45,756 nucleotides of DNA from an uncultured Oscillospiraceae bacterium (lineage in GTDB: Bacteria > Bacillota > Clostridia > Oscillospirales > Ruminococcaceae), in the NCBI GenBank assembly GCA_900539695.1, contig UQDG01000017.1, positions 1 through 45,756 of the forward strand, read 5' to 3'. A program made the translations under genes and the position numbers. Of the stretch, positions 15,902-23,273 are shown piece by piece; the stretch's first letter is position 1; each line of letters opens with the position of its first letter. The notes below the pieces were generated by a model. The model made no database searches, had not been told where the DNA came from, and saw nothing but the letters and a program-made list of their open reading frames with translations.

Positions 15902-16025
15902 AAAAGGCTCCCTTTGAGGGGAGCTGTCACCGAAGGTGACTGAGGGGTGGCTCTCGTGCCGCTCGTGGCTAAAGTAACCACCCCTCACCCGCTGCGCGGG
16001 AGCTCCCCTCGAAGGGGAGCCTTTT
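15902..16025. repeat. 124-bp fold-back element with nested hairpins
   Basis: Perfect 11-bp terminal inverted repeats AAAAGGCTCCC (15902-15912) and GGGAGCCTTTT (16015-16025) enclose nested hairpins: GTCACC-GAA-GGTGAC, GGGGTGG paired with CCACCCC, and GCTCCCCTCGAAGGGGAGC at the right end. The same termini bound the shorter structure at 26765-26836, so this is a family of structured non-coding repeats. Fold-back repeats with a GTCACC..GGTGAC core are common in gut clostridial genomes (recollection, not checked). It begins 4 nt after the DUF1846 stop and could also act as its terminator. Confidence 0.75.
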
Positions 16026-16034
16026 GCAGTTACT

Positions 16035-16196
16035 GTAATAGTTGTATATGTCGTACAAGTCGTACACTTCGTAATTATCGTAATATTCGTTATTACCGTC
16101 ATATTCGTTATATTCGTCATATTCGTTACGGTTATTGGGTGACGAATATGACGAAAAGAACGATTGTAACGAATATGACGAATATAACGGTAATTT
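16035..16196. repeat. Array of 9-nt repeats, inverted about its centre
   Basis: Eighteen consecutive 9-nt units run without phase slips. The left block reads GTAATAGTT, GTATATGTC, GTACAAGTC, GTACACTTC, GTAATTATC, GTAATATTC, GTTATTACC, GTCATATTC, GTTATATTC, GTCATATTC and GTTACGGTT. The right block reads CGAATATGA, CGAAAAGAA, CGATTGTAA, CGAATATGA, CGAATATAA and so on, which is the reverse complement of the left unit. The two blocks can therefore pair as a long AT-rich hairpin. The unit is a multiple of three, giving meaningless tri-residue peptides on both strands. No ribosome site; not considered coding. Confidence 0.8.
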
Positions 16197-16219
16197 TACA
16201 TTAGGATAATATCTACATT

Positions 16220-16250
16220 CAGCTCCCTCCCTGCGAGGGGGCTGTTTTTA
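16220..16250 (+). terminator. Rho-independent terminator
   Basis: CAGCTCCCTC (16220-16229) pairs with GAGGGGGCTG (16235-16244), one G-T wobble, 5-nt loop, followed by TTTTTA. It is the last structure before the promoter region of the ABC operon, and insulates it from the DUF1846 unit. Confidence 0.75.
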
Positions 16251-16354
16251 TCGTAACTTTATTTCACTTGACTGTTTTGCAGCTGAAAATCCGAATGTTC
16301 TTTGTGCAAAAAAGCGAAATAACATAAGCAAAACCGTCATTTTGCCGTTTTATC

Positions 16355-16370
16355 TAAAATTTTGTTTCAA
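16355..16370. promoter_or_regulatory. Candidate RpiR operator upstream of the ABC operon
   Basis: TAAAATTTTGTTTCAA matches TAAAATAAAGTTTCAA at 28950-28965 in all positions except the three central bases. It lies 4 nt before the -35 box of the ABC operon promoter. The RpiR-type gene at 26841-27710 is the only regulator in the recycling region. Assignment is inference from the shared motif. Confidence 0.45.
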
Positions 16371-16374
16371 ACAC

Positions 16375-16403
16375 TTGACGTTTTCGTGAAAAAAGAGTAC
16401 AAT
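16375..16403 (+). promoter_or_regulatory. Promoter of the ABC importer / recycling operon
   Basis: TTGACG (16375-16380), 17-nt spacer, TACAAT (16398-16403), 70 nt before the binding-protein start codon. Confidence 0.75.
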
Positions 16404-16473
16404 CCAAAGCATAAGATCACCGGCGAGGAAACGGTGACCACAAAATCACAAAATCGAAGGGAGAACACAACAC

Positions 16474-17901
16474 ATGAAAAAGCTTGTTGCACTTACCATG
16501 GCTACGGCCATGACCCTCTCACTGGCAGCATGCGGCGGCGCATCCTCCAGCAGCGCAGCAGCATCCACCGCCACGACGGACACGGCATCCTCTGCCGCCG
16601 AATCCACGGCCTCTGAAGCCGAGGACACCATCACCGTTATGGTGCCCCCCGTCACCGGCGACTATCTGGATAAGATGACCGAGTGGGCAGACGAGTTCCA
16701 CGAGATGTATCCCAACCTGACCATGGAAGTCATCGGCACCTCCTGGGACGACCACACCACCAAGCTGTCCACCATGGCCCAGGCCGGCGAGGCCCCGGAC
16801 ATCTCTGAAATCTCCTACGCAGGCCTGGCAACCTACGTCGAAAACGGCACCGCCCTGAACCTGAGCGAGTACATGGACAAAGATCAGCTGGCTGACTTTG
16901 ACCAGAACGCCCTTGACTACATGACCGTCGAGAACAACGTCTACGGCCTGCCCCTCTACATCACCATCCAGGCACTGGGCGCCAACAAGGATATGCTGGA
17001 AGCCGCCGGTGTGGATGTTGCCAAGGTGCAGGAGAGCGGCTGGACTTACGATGAGTTCATGGAAGCCATCAAGAACGGCACCAAGGACGACACCTTCGGC
17101 TTCGTCTTCGCAAACTCCGGCGCAACCGCTTCTGACTTCCTGAACATCTTCGGTGTCAGCGCCGGCCTGAACAACGCTTTCAACTCCGACCTGAAGTATG
17201 AGTACACCAGCACCAAGATGCTGAACCTGCTGACCGCCGTTGAGGAAATGACCAAGTCCAGCTACATGCCCAACTACGGTGTCGAGGCTTCCCAGCGTAT
17301 GGTCATGTGCGAGACCGGCAATGCCATGATCTTCGGCAAGGCCATGCCTCTGTTCGAGAACAACATCAACAAGAACAACGCCGCGATCGAGGCGAACGAC
17401 GGCACCGCTGTTGAAAACTCTATCCCCGTTACCTACGCGTTCCTGCCGGTTCCCACCATGGACGGCGTGGAGGAGAGCTGCTACGGCACCGTCGACGGTC
17501 TGGTCGCTTTCCGCAACAGCAACTCCACCGATGAGCACATCCAGAACGTTATGAAGGCCCTGTACTTCCTGTCCTCCGGCGAACGTGCCGCTTACGTTGA
17601 TGCTACCACCTGCCTGGACGGCGTCTGCGCTTCCGCCCGTGAGGCTCTCGCTTCCATGGATACCGGCGACCGTGACCAGGGCAACATCGACTGCGCTGCC
17701 CGCCTGATCAAGACCGTTGTCGCTCCTCCGACCGGCATCACCGCTGAGCAGACCGCAAGCGCCAAGCAGCTGATGGACGAGGTCATCGTGCCCAAGTTCC
17801 AGGCTCTGATCGCTGGCGAGACCACCGCACAGGCCATGTACGACGAGATCGTCAAGCAGGCTACCGCCGTCTTTGGCGAGGATGGCTGCGACCTGACCTG
17901 A
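16474..17901 (+). CDS. ABC sugar transporter substrate-binding lipoprotein (family 1)
   Basis: A 475-residue extracellular binding protein. The signal peptide ends in the lipobox LAAC, with lipidated Cys20, followed by a Ser/Ala/Thr-rich linker (about 23-50) and a family 1 sugar-binding fold (ITVMVPPVTGDYLDKM, WDDHTTKLSTMAQAGEAPDI, GLPLYITIQALGANKDML). AAGGGAG lies upstream of the ATG. Two MalFG-type permeases follow but no ATPase gene, so a shared MsmX-type ATPase is probably used. Downstream genes for MurQ, NamZ-like and NagZ enzymes suggest the ligand is a GlcNAc/MurNAc saccharide or muropeptide. This is an inference from context, as the binding site cannot be read. Confidence 0.88.
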   Translation: MKKLVALTMATAMTLSLAACGGASSSSAAASTATTDTASSAAESTASEAEDTITVMVPPVTGDYLDKMTEWADEFHEMYPNLTMEVIGTSWDDHTTKLSTMAQAGEAPDISEISYAGLATYVENGTALNLSEYMDKDQLADFDQNALDYMTVENNVYGLPLYITIQALGANKDMLEAAGVDVAKVQESGWTYDEFMEAIKNGTKDDTFGFVFANSGATASDFLNIFGVSAGLNNAFNSDLKYEYTSTKMLNLLTAVEEMTKSSYMPNYGVEASQRMVMCETGNAMIFGKAMPLFENNINKNNAAIEANDGTAVENSIPVTYAFLPVPTMDGVEESCYGTVDGLVAFRNSNSTDEHIQNVMKALYFLSSGERAAYVDATTCLDGVCASAREALASMDTGDRDQGNIDCAARLIKTVVAPPTGITAEQTASAKQLMDEVIVPKFQALIAGETTAQAMYDEIVKQATAVFGEDGCDLT

Positions 17902-17963
17902 TTTTGCCGCTGCCCCAATTGAATCCGCACTGAATGGGAGTTGCGCATAGCCCCCGTTCAGCT

Positions 17964-18002
17964 ATGGCGGCTCACCCCGGCTTACTGGTGGCGAGCCGCC
18001 AT
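17964..18002 (+). promoter_or_regulatory. Intercistronic hairpin between binding protein and permease genes
   Basis: ATGGCGGCTC (17964-17973) pairs perfectly with GAGCCGCCAT (17993-18002), and is followed only by TTTCTAT. It sits in the 173-nt gap before the first permease. Such hairpins commonly protect the upstream message or allow partial termination so that the binding protein is made in excess over the permeases. Confidence 0.55.
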
Positions 18003-18074
18003 TTCTATAGGATATTATAGCGCAAAAACAACGTTGGAACGCTGTGTATCCAGAACACCGCAGGAGGTTCCCGA

Positions 18075-18992
18075 ATGTCGAAATCCACCCAACCGGCGGC
18101 CGCGAAGCCGCGCAAAAAGCCCTTTTTCACCAACGATGATCTGTGGGGCTATGCGTTCATCGGCGTTGCCGTCATCTTCTTTTTGATGTTTACCATCTAC
18201 CCGCTGATCTCAGCTGTCATCACCAGCTTGGAGGATTACAAACCCTTCGGCTCTGACTTTGTCGGCCTGAAGAACTACCAGACCACCTTCACCAACGCTC
18301 TGTTCTGGAAGTCCCTCAAAAATACGCTGGTCTACACCGCCGTGGTCGTGCCGCTTTCGCTGCTGATCTCCTTCTCGGTGGCCATCCTTATCATGCCCTT
18401 TAAAAAGAAGCTGCAGTCTGTCTTTAAGGCCATGTACTACCTGCCCGCCGTTGCCTCCGGCATCGCGCTTTCGGTGGTGTGGCTGTGGATCTACGATTCC
18501 TCGCCCTCCGGCCTGTTCAACCAGCTGCTCACCTTCTTCCACCTGCCCACCCAGAACTGGCTGGGTTCCAGCAAGACCTCGATGCTGTCCCTGATGATCA
18601 TGGCGCTGCTTTCCGGCCAGGGCCAGAACATCATCATCTACACCGCCGCCCTGCTGGGTATCGATAACACCTACTTCGAGGCGGCCGAGCTGGACGGCGC
18701 GACCTTCATGCAGAAGGTCACCCGCATCGTATTCCCGCTGGTCAAGCCCACCACCCTGTTCCTGCTGGTCACCGGCGTCATCGGCTCCTTCCAGGTGTTC
18801 ATGAACGCTTACATGATGACCGGCGGCGGCCCGGACAACGCCACCACGATGATCGGCCTGCTGATCTACAACAACGCCTTTACCTATAATAAGTACGGTC
18901 TGGCGTGCGCACAGGCGGTCATCCTTACCATCATCATTGCGGCTATCTCGTTCCTGCAGTTCAAGATGGCCGGCAGCGATGTCGAATACTGA
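18075..18992 (+). CDS. ABC sugar transporter permease (MalF/UgpA type)
   Basis: A 305-residue inner-membrane permease with six predicted membrane segments from about residue 32, after a basic N-terminus (AAAKPRKKPF). The ATPase-contact EAA loop is visible as EAAELDGATFMQKVTRIVFP (about 199-218). AGGAGG lies just before ATG 18075. It pairs with the permease encoded 17 nt downstream and the lipoprotein upstream to form an importer of the carbohydrate CUT1 type. Confidence 0.9.
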   Translation: MSKSTQPAAAKPRKKPFFTNDDLWGYAFIGVAVIFFLMFTIYPLISAVITSLEDYKPFGSDFVGLKNYQTTFTNALFWKSLKNTLVYTAVVVPLSLLISFSVAILIMPFKKKLQSVFKAMYYLPAVASGIALSVVWLWIYDSSPSGLFNQLLTFFHLPTQNWLGSSKTSMLSLMIMALLSGQGQNIIIYTAALLGIDNTYFEAAELDGATFMQKVTRIVFPLVKPTTLFLLVTGVIGSFQVFMNAYMMTGGGPDNATTMIGLLIYNNAFTYNKYGLACAQAVILTIIIAAISFLQFKMAGSDVEY

Positions 18993-19009
18993 GAAAGGGG
19001 GAGAGATAA

Positions 19010-19876
19010 ATGGCAAGTGGTCTGTATTCCCAGCATGTCAACAACAAAAAGATGCTGTATCTGCGCAACACCATCATCATTCTGGTGCTGGTCACCCTGG
19101 CAGTGTGCTGCCTGTTCCCGCTGTTTTACATGATCGTCAACTCCTTCGGCCCTGCGGTCGAGGCTGCCTCCTCCAACCGCTCGGTGTTCCCGACGTCCTG
19201 GAGTCTGGATTCCTACAAGGCGTTCTTCTCTTTCAGTGAGTACAGCGTCAAATGGCTGACCAACACCTTTGTGGTGTCCGCCTGTCAGGTGCTGGGCAAT
19301 GTTGTGTTCGCCAGTCTGGCCGGTTATGCCTTTGCCAAGCTGAAGTTCAAGGGCAAAAACTTCCTGTTCAACCTGATTCTGATCGGCATGATGATCCCGT
19401 ACCAGGTCACCCAGGTGCCCCTGTACATCCTGATCGTCAACAAGTTCCATCTGTCCAACTCCTACGCGGCGCTGGTGCTGCCGGGCCTGGTCACGTCGTA
19501 TAACATCTTCCTGACCAAGCAGTTCTTCTCCAGCATCCCGACCTCGCTGCTGGAGAGTGCCAAGCTGGACGGCTGTAGCCAGCCCAAGATCTTTACCCAT
19601 ATCGTGCTGCCCCTGTCCAAGACCATTCTGGCGGTGCTGTCCATCAACACCTTCCTTTCCAGCTGGAACAACTTCTTCTGGCCCTTCCTGGTCACCTCCA
19701 AAGAGGCGATGTATACCATTCAGGTCGGCCTGAAGCAGTTCAAGTTTGCCAACACCACCCTGTTTGGCCCCATGATGGCCGGTGCCACCATCTCCGCTCT
19801 GCCCATGTTCATCCTGTTCTTCTGCCTGCAGAAGTACTTCCTCGAGGGCGTTACGGTCGGTGCTGTCAAGGGCTGA
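19010..19876 (+). CDS. ABC sugar transporter permease (MalG/UgpE type)
   Basis: A 288-residue permease with six predicted membrane segments and the EAA loop ESAKLDGCSQPKIFTHIVLP (about 184-203). The ending EGVTVGAVKG is characteristic of MalG-type subunits. The ribosome site GGGGGAGAG precedes the ATG at 19010. It completes the CUT1 importer and is followed after 4 nt by the acetyltransferase gene, so import and the enzymes downstream appear transcriptionally linked. Confidence 0.9.
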   Translation: MASGLYSQHVNNKKMLYLRNTIIILVLVTLAVCCLFPLFYMIVNSFGPAVEAASSNRSVFPTSWSLDSYKAFFSFSEYSVKWLTNTFVVSACQVLGNVVFASLAGYAFAKLKFKGKNFLFNLILIGMMIPYQVTQVPLYILIVNKFHLSNSYAALVLPGLVTSYNIFLTKQFFSSIPTSLLESAKLDGCSQPKIFTHIVLPLSKTILAVLSINTFLSSWNNFFWPFLVTSKEAMYTIQVGLKQFKFANTTLFGPMMAGATISALPMFILFFCLQKYFLEGVTVGAVKG

Positions 19877-19880
19877 TACC

Positions 19881-20846
19881 ATGATACGTAATGCTGTCCC
19901 GGCGGACCACGCTGCCCTGCTGGCCCTGTGGCAGGCAAACGCGCCCCGGCAGGGGTATGCGTCCCGCCCGGACGATGAAGTGGACCGGCTGCTGTTCCGC
20001 CACCCGTATTTTTCCTATGAATATACCTTTGTAAGGGCAGAACAGGGGAGAGCGGTCGCCTTTATCTGCGGCTGTGTGGGAAACGACATCCCCCATGGGC
20101 GCGAGCGCGGCTGCTTCACCTGCCTTGCGGCAGACCCCGCCTGGGATACGCCCGAAACCACGGTGCAGTTGTTGGATGCGCTGGAAGAAGCTTTCCGTGT
20201 CGCGGGCAAAACCGCCAGCGCCGTGACCTTCTTCAACCCCATGCACCTACCCTGGGTCATTCCCGGCTCGCCGGGGCATGAACACAACAACATGCCCGGC
20301 ATTGCCACCGACTTGCCCCTGCATGAAAGAATGCTGGCCCACGGTTACACCGAAACCACCCAGGAAACTGCGATGTACCGAACTTTGACGGACTATGCGA
20401 TTCCGCCGGAGATCCGCGCACTGGAACACCGCACAGCCGCCGAAGGCTGCACCCTCGCCCTGTATGACCCCAACCGCCACCACGGGCTGGACGCCATGCT
20501 GCAAGCGCTGGATAACCCGGACTGGACGGTCCGGGTCACAGCCGCCGCCCGCGACGGCCTCTGCCTGCCGGTGGCTTTGGCAGGGAACACGGTGGCCGGT
20601 TTCGCAGGCCCGGTTTACCCGGAGCCTACCGGCCGGGGCTTCTTTGCGGGCATCGGCATCGCGCCGCAGTACCAGCACCGCCACCTGGGCAAGCTGCTTT
20701 TCTTTCGCCTGTGTGCGGAGGAAAAACGCGCCGGGGCAGTCTATATGTCACTGTTCACCGGCGTGGCCAACCCGGCACGTCGCATCTATGAAAGCGCTGG
20801 TTTTACCTCGGTGCGCACCTTTGGCGTACTGCTAAAAACGCTATGA
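19881..20846 (+). CDS. GNAT-family N-acetyltransferase
   Basis: A 321-residue protein. The C-terminal GNAT domain (about 220-321) has the acetyl-CoA motif region GIGIAPQYQHRHLGKLLFFR and the typical ARRIYESAGF ending. The N-terminal half (IRNAVPADHAALLALW, then FICGCVG) also resembles a GNAT fold, so a tandem arrangement with one degenerate domain is likely. The start at 19881 lies 4 nt after the permease stop; longer in-frame starts overlap the permease gene and are unlikely. It overlaps the MATE gene by ATGA. Its place in an amino-sugar operon suggests acetylation of a glucosamine-type or muropeptide substrate, but nothing in the sequence fixes this. Confidence 0.8.
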   Translation: MIRNAVPADHAALLALWQANAPRQGYASRPDDEVDRLLFRHPYFSYEYTFVRAEQGRAVAFICGCVGNDIPHGRERGCFTCLAADPAWDTPETTVQLLDALEEAFRVAGKTASAVTFFNPMHLPWVIPGSPGHEHNNMPGIATDLPLHERMLAHGYTETTQETAMYRTLTDYAIPPEIRALEHRTAAEGCTLALYDPNRHHGLDAMLQALDNPDWTVRVTAAARDGLCLPVALAGNTVAGFAGPVYPEPTGRGFFAGIGIAPQYQHRHLGKLLFFRLCAEEKRAGAVYMSLFTGVANPARRIYESAGFTSVRTFGVLLKTL

Positions 20847-22168
20847 TGTACACAAACAAACAGCTTTTACAGCTGACGCTCCCGCTTTTTGCGGAGCAAT
20901 TCCTCATCGTCTTTGTCGGTGTGGCCGATACCTTTATGGTGTCCTACGCAGGCGAGGCCGCCGTCTCCGGCGTGGCGCTGGTGGATACCATCAGCTTCCT
21001 GATCACTGCTGTGCTGGGTGCTTTGTGCACCGGCGGCGCGGTGGTGGCCAGCCAGTACCTTGGCAGCGGCGACCGGCAAAAGGTCGCGCTGACAGGCCGC
21101 TTATTGCTGGGTGGTGCCCTGCTCATCGGACTTGTTATCTTAGCAGGTGTTGAGTTGCTGGGGGCCCCGGCCCTGCGGCTGATCTTCGGCAATGTGGAGG
21201 CGGACGTCATGCAAAGCGCCCGCGACTACTTCCGCATCGTGGGGGTCAGCTACCCGTTTTTGGCGGTGTACAGCGCTATTACCGCGCTCTACCGCAGCCA
21301 GGGCAACAGCATGATCTCGATGGTCTCCAGCCTGGTCGTCAACCTCATCAATGTGGCGGGTAACTTCTGGTTCATCCGCATTATGGGGCTGGGTGCAGGC
21401 GGTGCAGCGCTGGCAACGGCGCTCTCCCGCGGGGTGGTGTGTTTGCTGCTCTGCGCGCTGGTGGCCCACAGCGGCATGCTGCACGACCCCGGCACCGTAA
21501 CGCTGGCGGATTGCCGCAGCCTGACCGGCAAGATGCTGCGTATCGGTGTGCCCACAGGTGTCGAAAGCTCGTTGTTCAGTTTGGGCAAGCTGCTGGTCCA
21601 GCAGCTCTACGCCTCGCTGGGCACAGTGGCGCTGGCGGCCAATGCCGCTGCAGGGGCGCTCTCCTGTATTGCCACGCTGCCGGGCGGTGCTATCAGTCTG
21701 GCCATGCTGCCCGTCATCGGGCAGGCCATCGGCGCGGGCAAGCCTGACGAAGCCCGCCGCTTGGGCCGCAAGCTGCTGGCCATCGCCTACGTGCTGATGC
21801 TGGGCACCAACCTTCTCGTTTACATCTTCCTGCCGCAGCTTTCGGGCCTGTATGGCCTGACCGCCGAGACCACCGCCGTGGTCCACGACCTGCTGCTGTG
21901 GCACTGCATTTTTGCCTCGCTGTTCTACCCGGCCGGGTTCTGCATCCCTGCGGCGCTGCGCGCTGCCGGAGATGTGCGCTACCCCATGGTCATCAGCGTG
22001 GCGTCGATGCTGGTCTTTCGCGTCGGGCTGAGCTTCGTCTTTGTGCGGGGCTTCGGCCTGGGTGTGGTCAGCATCTGGATGGCAATTTTCGTGGATTGGG
22101 GCTTTAGGGCCGTGCTGTTCGGCCTGCGCTTCCACTCCAATATCTGGCAAAAGAAAAAACTACTATAG
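20843..22168 (+). CDS. MATE-family efflux transporter
   Basis: A 441-residue transporter with about twelve membrane segments in two repeats of six. MATE features include the N-terminal LTLPLFAEQFLIVFVGVADTFMVS (shown in part) and the matching element SSLFSLGKLLVQQLYASLG in the second half. Starts at ATG 20843 (or the adjacent ATG 20846), overlapping the acetyltransferase stop, so the two are translationally coupled. MATE proteins exchange cations or protons for drugs or metabolites. In this operon it could export a toxic or excess sugar or peptide product, which is speculative. A fold-back repeat begins 1 nt after its stop. Confidence 0.88.
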   Translation: MMYTNKQLLQLTLPLFAEQFLIVFVGVADTFMVSYAGEAAVSGVALVDTISFLITAVLGALCTGGAVVASQYLGSGDRQKVALTGRLLLGGALLIGLVILAGVELLGAPALRLIFGNVEADVMQSARDYFRIVGVSYPFLAVYSAITALYRSQGNSMISMVSSLVVNLINVAGNFWFIRIMGLGAGGAALATALSRGVVCLLLCALVAHSGMLHDPGTVTLADCRSLTGKMLRIGVPTGVESSLFSLGKLLVQQLYASLGTVALAANAAAGALSCIATLPGGAISLAMLPVIGQAIGAGKPDEARRLGRKLLAIAYVLMLGTNLLVYIFLPQLSGLYGLTAETTAVVHDLLLWHCIFASLFYPAGFCIPAALRAAGDVRYPMVISVASMLVFRVGLSFVFVRGFGLGVVSIWMAIFVDWGFRAVLFGLRFHSNIWQKKKLL

Positions 22169-22338
22169 GGCAACATCACACAATTCCCGCCCTTCGGGCT
22201 TAAGCACCGCTCCGGCGGCTGCGGCACGCCATCTGCGTTGCAAAAATGCTCGAGAATACACAAAGTATTCTCTGCGCTTTTTGCTTAGCAGCTGGCGCAC
22301 CTCGCTCGCCGTATCGGCACTTAGAATTGTGTTCTGCC
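22169..22338. repeat. Complete MITE-like element (about 170 bp) inside the recycling operon
   Basis: Left terminus GGCAACATCACACAATTC (22169-22186) and right terminus GAATTGTGTTCTGCC (22324-22338) are imperfect inverted repeats. The centre is a strong fold-back: GAGAATAC (22252-22259) / GTATTCTC (22265-22272), flanked by GCAAAAA / TTTTTGC (22240-22246, 22278-22284). Partial copies sit at both window ends. It carries no gene and lies between the MATE and murQ genes, where its hairpin could dampen or process the transcript. No clear target-site duplication was found. Confidence 0.78.
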
Positions 22339-22379
22339 GCCCGAAAATACTACTGCAAAAGAAATCAAGGGGGACCGTT

Positions 22380-23273
22380 ATGGTTGAACTCAAACGAATC
22401 CCGACCGAGCAACGCAACGAAGCTACGGCCCATATCGACCGCATGTCCACGTTGGAGATGGTACGGCTGATCAATCAGGAGGATCACAAGGTGGCCGACG
22501 CTGTCGGCCGCGAGGCACAGCACATCGCCCGGGCCGTGGACATCATCACCGGCCATATGAAGCAGGGCGGACGGCTCATCTACGTGGGCGCCGGCACCTC
22601 CGGCCGGTTGGGTATCCTCGATGCTGTCGAGTGCCCGCCCACCTACTCCACCGAGCCGGAGCTGGTGCAGGGCCTCATCGCAGGCGGCACCCCGGCCATC
22701 TTCCGTGCCGTCGAGGGGGCCGAGGATGACCCCGATCTGGGCCGCAAGGATCTGGAAGAGATCCACTACACCAAACAGGATGTGCTGGTGGGCATCGCCG
22801 CCAGCGGCCGCACGCCCTATGTCATCGGCGCTATGGAGTACGCCAAGTCCCTGGGCGGCGTGACCATCGGTGTGACCTGCTGCCCCGGCAGCGAGATCGA
22901 CACTCTGGCCGAGGTGGGCATCGCACCGATGCCCGGCCCCGAGGTCGTGACCGGCTCCACCCGCATGAAAAGCGGCACAGCCCAGAAAATGGTGCTGAAC
23001 ATGCTCTCCACCTGCACGATGATCCGCCTGGGCAAGGTGTACGGCAACCTGATGGTAGACGTCAAGCCCTCCAACGAGAAGCTGATCCGCCGTTGCGTGT
23101 CCATCGTCTGCGCGGCTGCCGAGTGCGACGAAGCCGCCGCTACCGCTGCGCTGGAGCAGTGCGGCTATCATCCCAAGATCGCCATCGTCATGCTGCTGTG
23201 CGGCTGCACCGCCGAGGAAGCCGAAAAACGCCTGACGGAAAAAGACGGCTATATTGCCCGGGTGGTGGGTTGA
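22380..23273 (+). CDS. murQ: N-acetylmuramic acid 6-phosphate etherase
   Basis: A 297-residue SIS-fold lyase that removes D-lactate from MurNAc-6-phosphate to give GlcNAc-6-phosphate, the central step of cytoplasmic cell-wall sugar recycling. Family motifs are intact: YVGAGTSGRLGILDA (68-82), the catalytic-site Glu84 in VECPPT, Glu115 in EGAEDD, and TGSTRMKSGTAQKMVLN in the C-terminal half. The length is normal. The start at 22380 follows AAGGGGG; the frame stays open upstream through the repeat element, but that part has no MurQ similarity. Its stop overlaps the start of the next gene (TGATG), so the two are coupled. Confidence 0.95.
   Translation: MVELKRIPTEQRNEATAHIDRMSTLEMVRLINQEDHKVADAVGREAQHIARAVDIITGHMKQGGRLIYVGAGTSGRLGILDAVECPPTYSTEPELVQGLIAGGTPAIFRAVEGAEDDPDLGRKDLEEIHYTKQDVLVGIAASGRTPYVIGAMEYAKSLGGVTIGVTCCPGSEIDTLAEVGIAPMPGPEVVTGSTRMKSGTAQKMVLNMLSTCTMIRLGKVYGNLMVDVKPSNEKLIRRCVSIVCAAAECDEAAATAALEQCGYHPKIAIVMLLCGCTAEEAEKRLTEKDGYIARVVG

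Noticed and set aside
16035..16196. CRISPR-like or coding reading of the 9-nt repeats
   Set aside because: There are no spacers of CRISPR length, no cas genes, and the translated tri-residue repeats lack a ribosome site.
9943..18036. CAACGTTG palindromes at 9943-9950 and 18029-18036 as a shared operator
   Set aside because: Only 8 bp, different surroundings, and the second is not at a convincing promoter; chance is a sufficient explanation.
19782..19880. Longer start for the acetyltransferase
   Set aside because: It overlaps the end of the permease gene and adds a Ser/Pro/Cys-rich peptide unlike a GNAT N-terminus.
22041..22379. N-terminal extension of MurQ through the repeat element
   Set aside because: The extension overlaps the MATE gene and the fold-back repeat, while ATG 22380 has a good ribosome site and gives the normal MurQ length.
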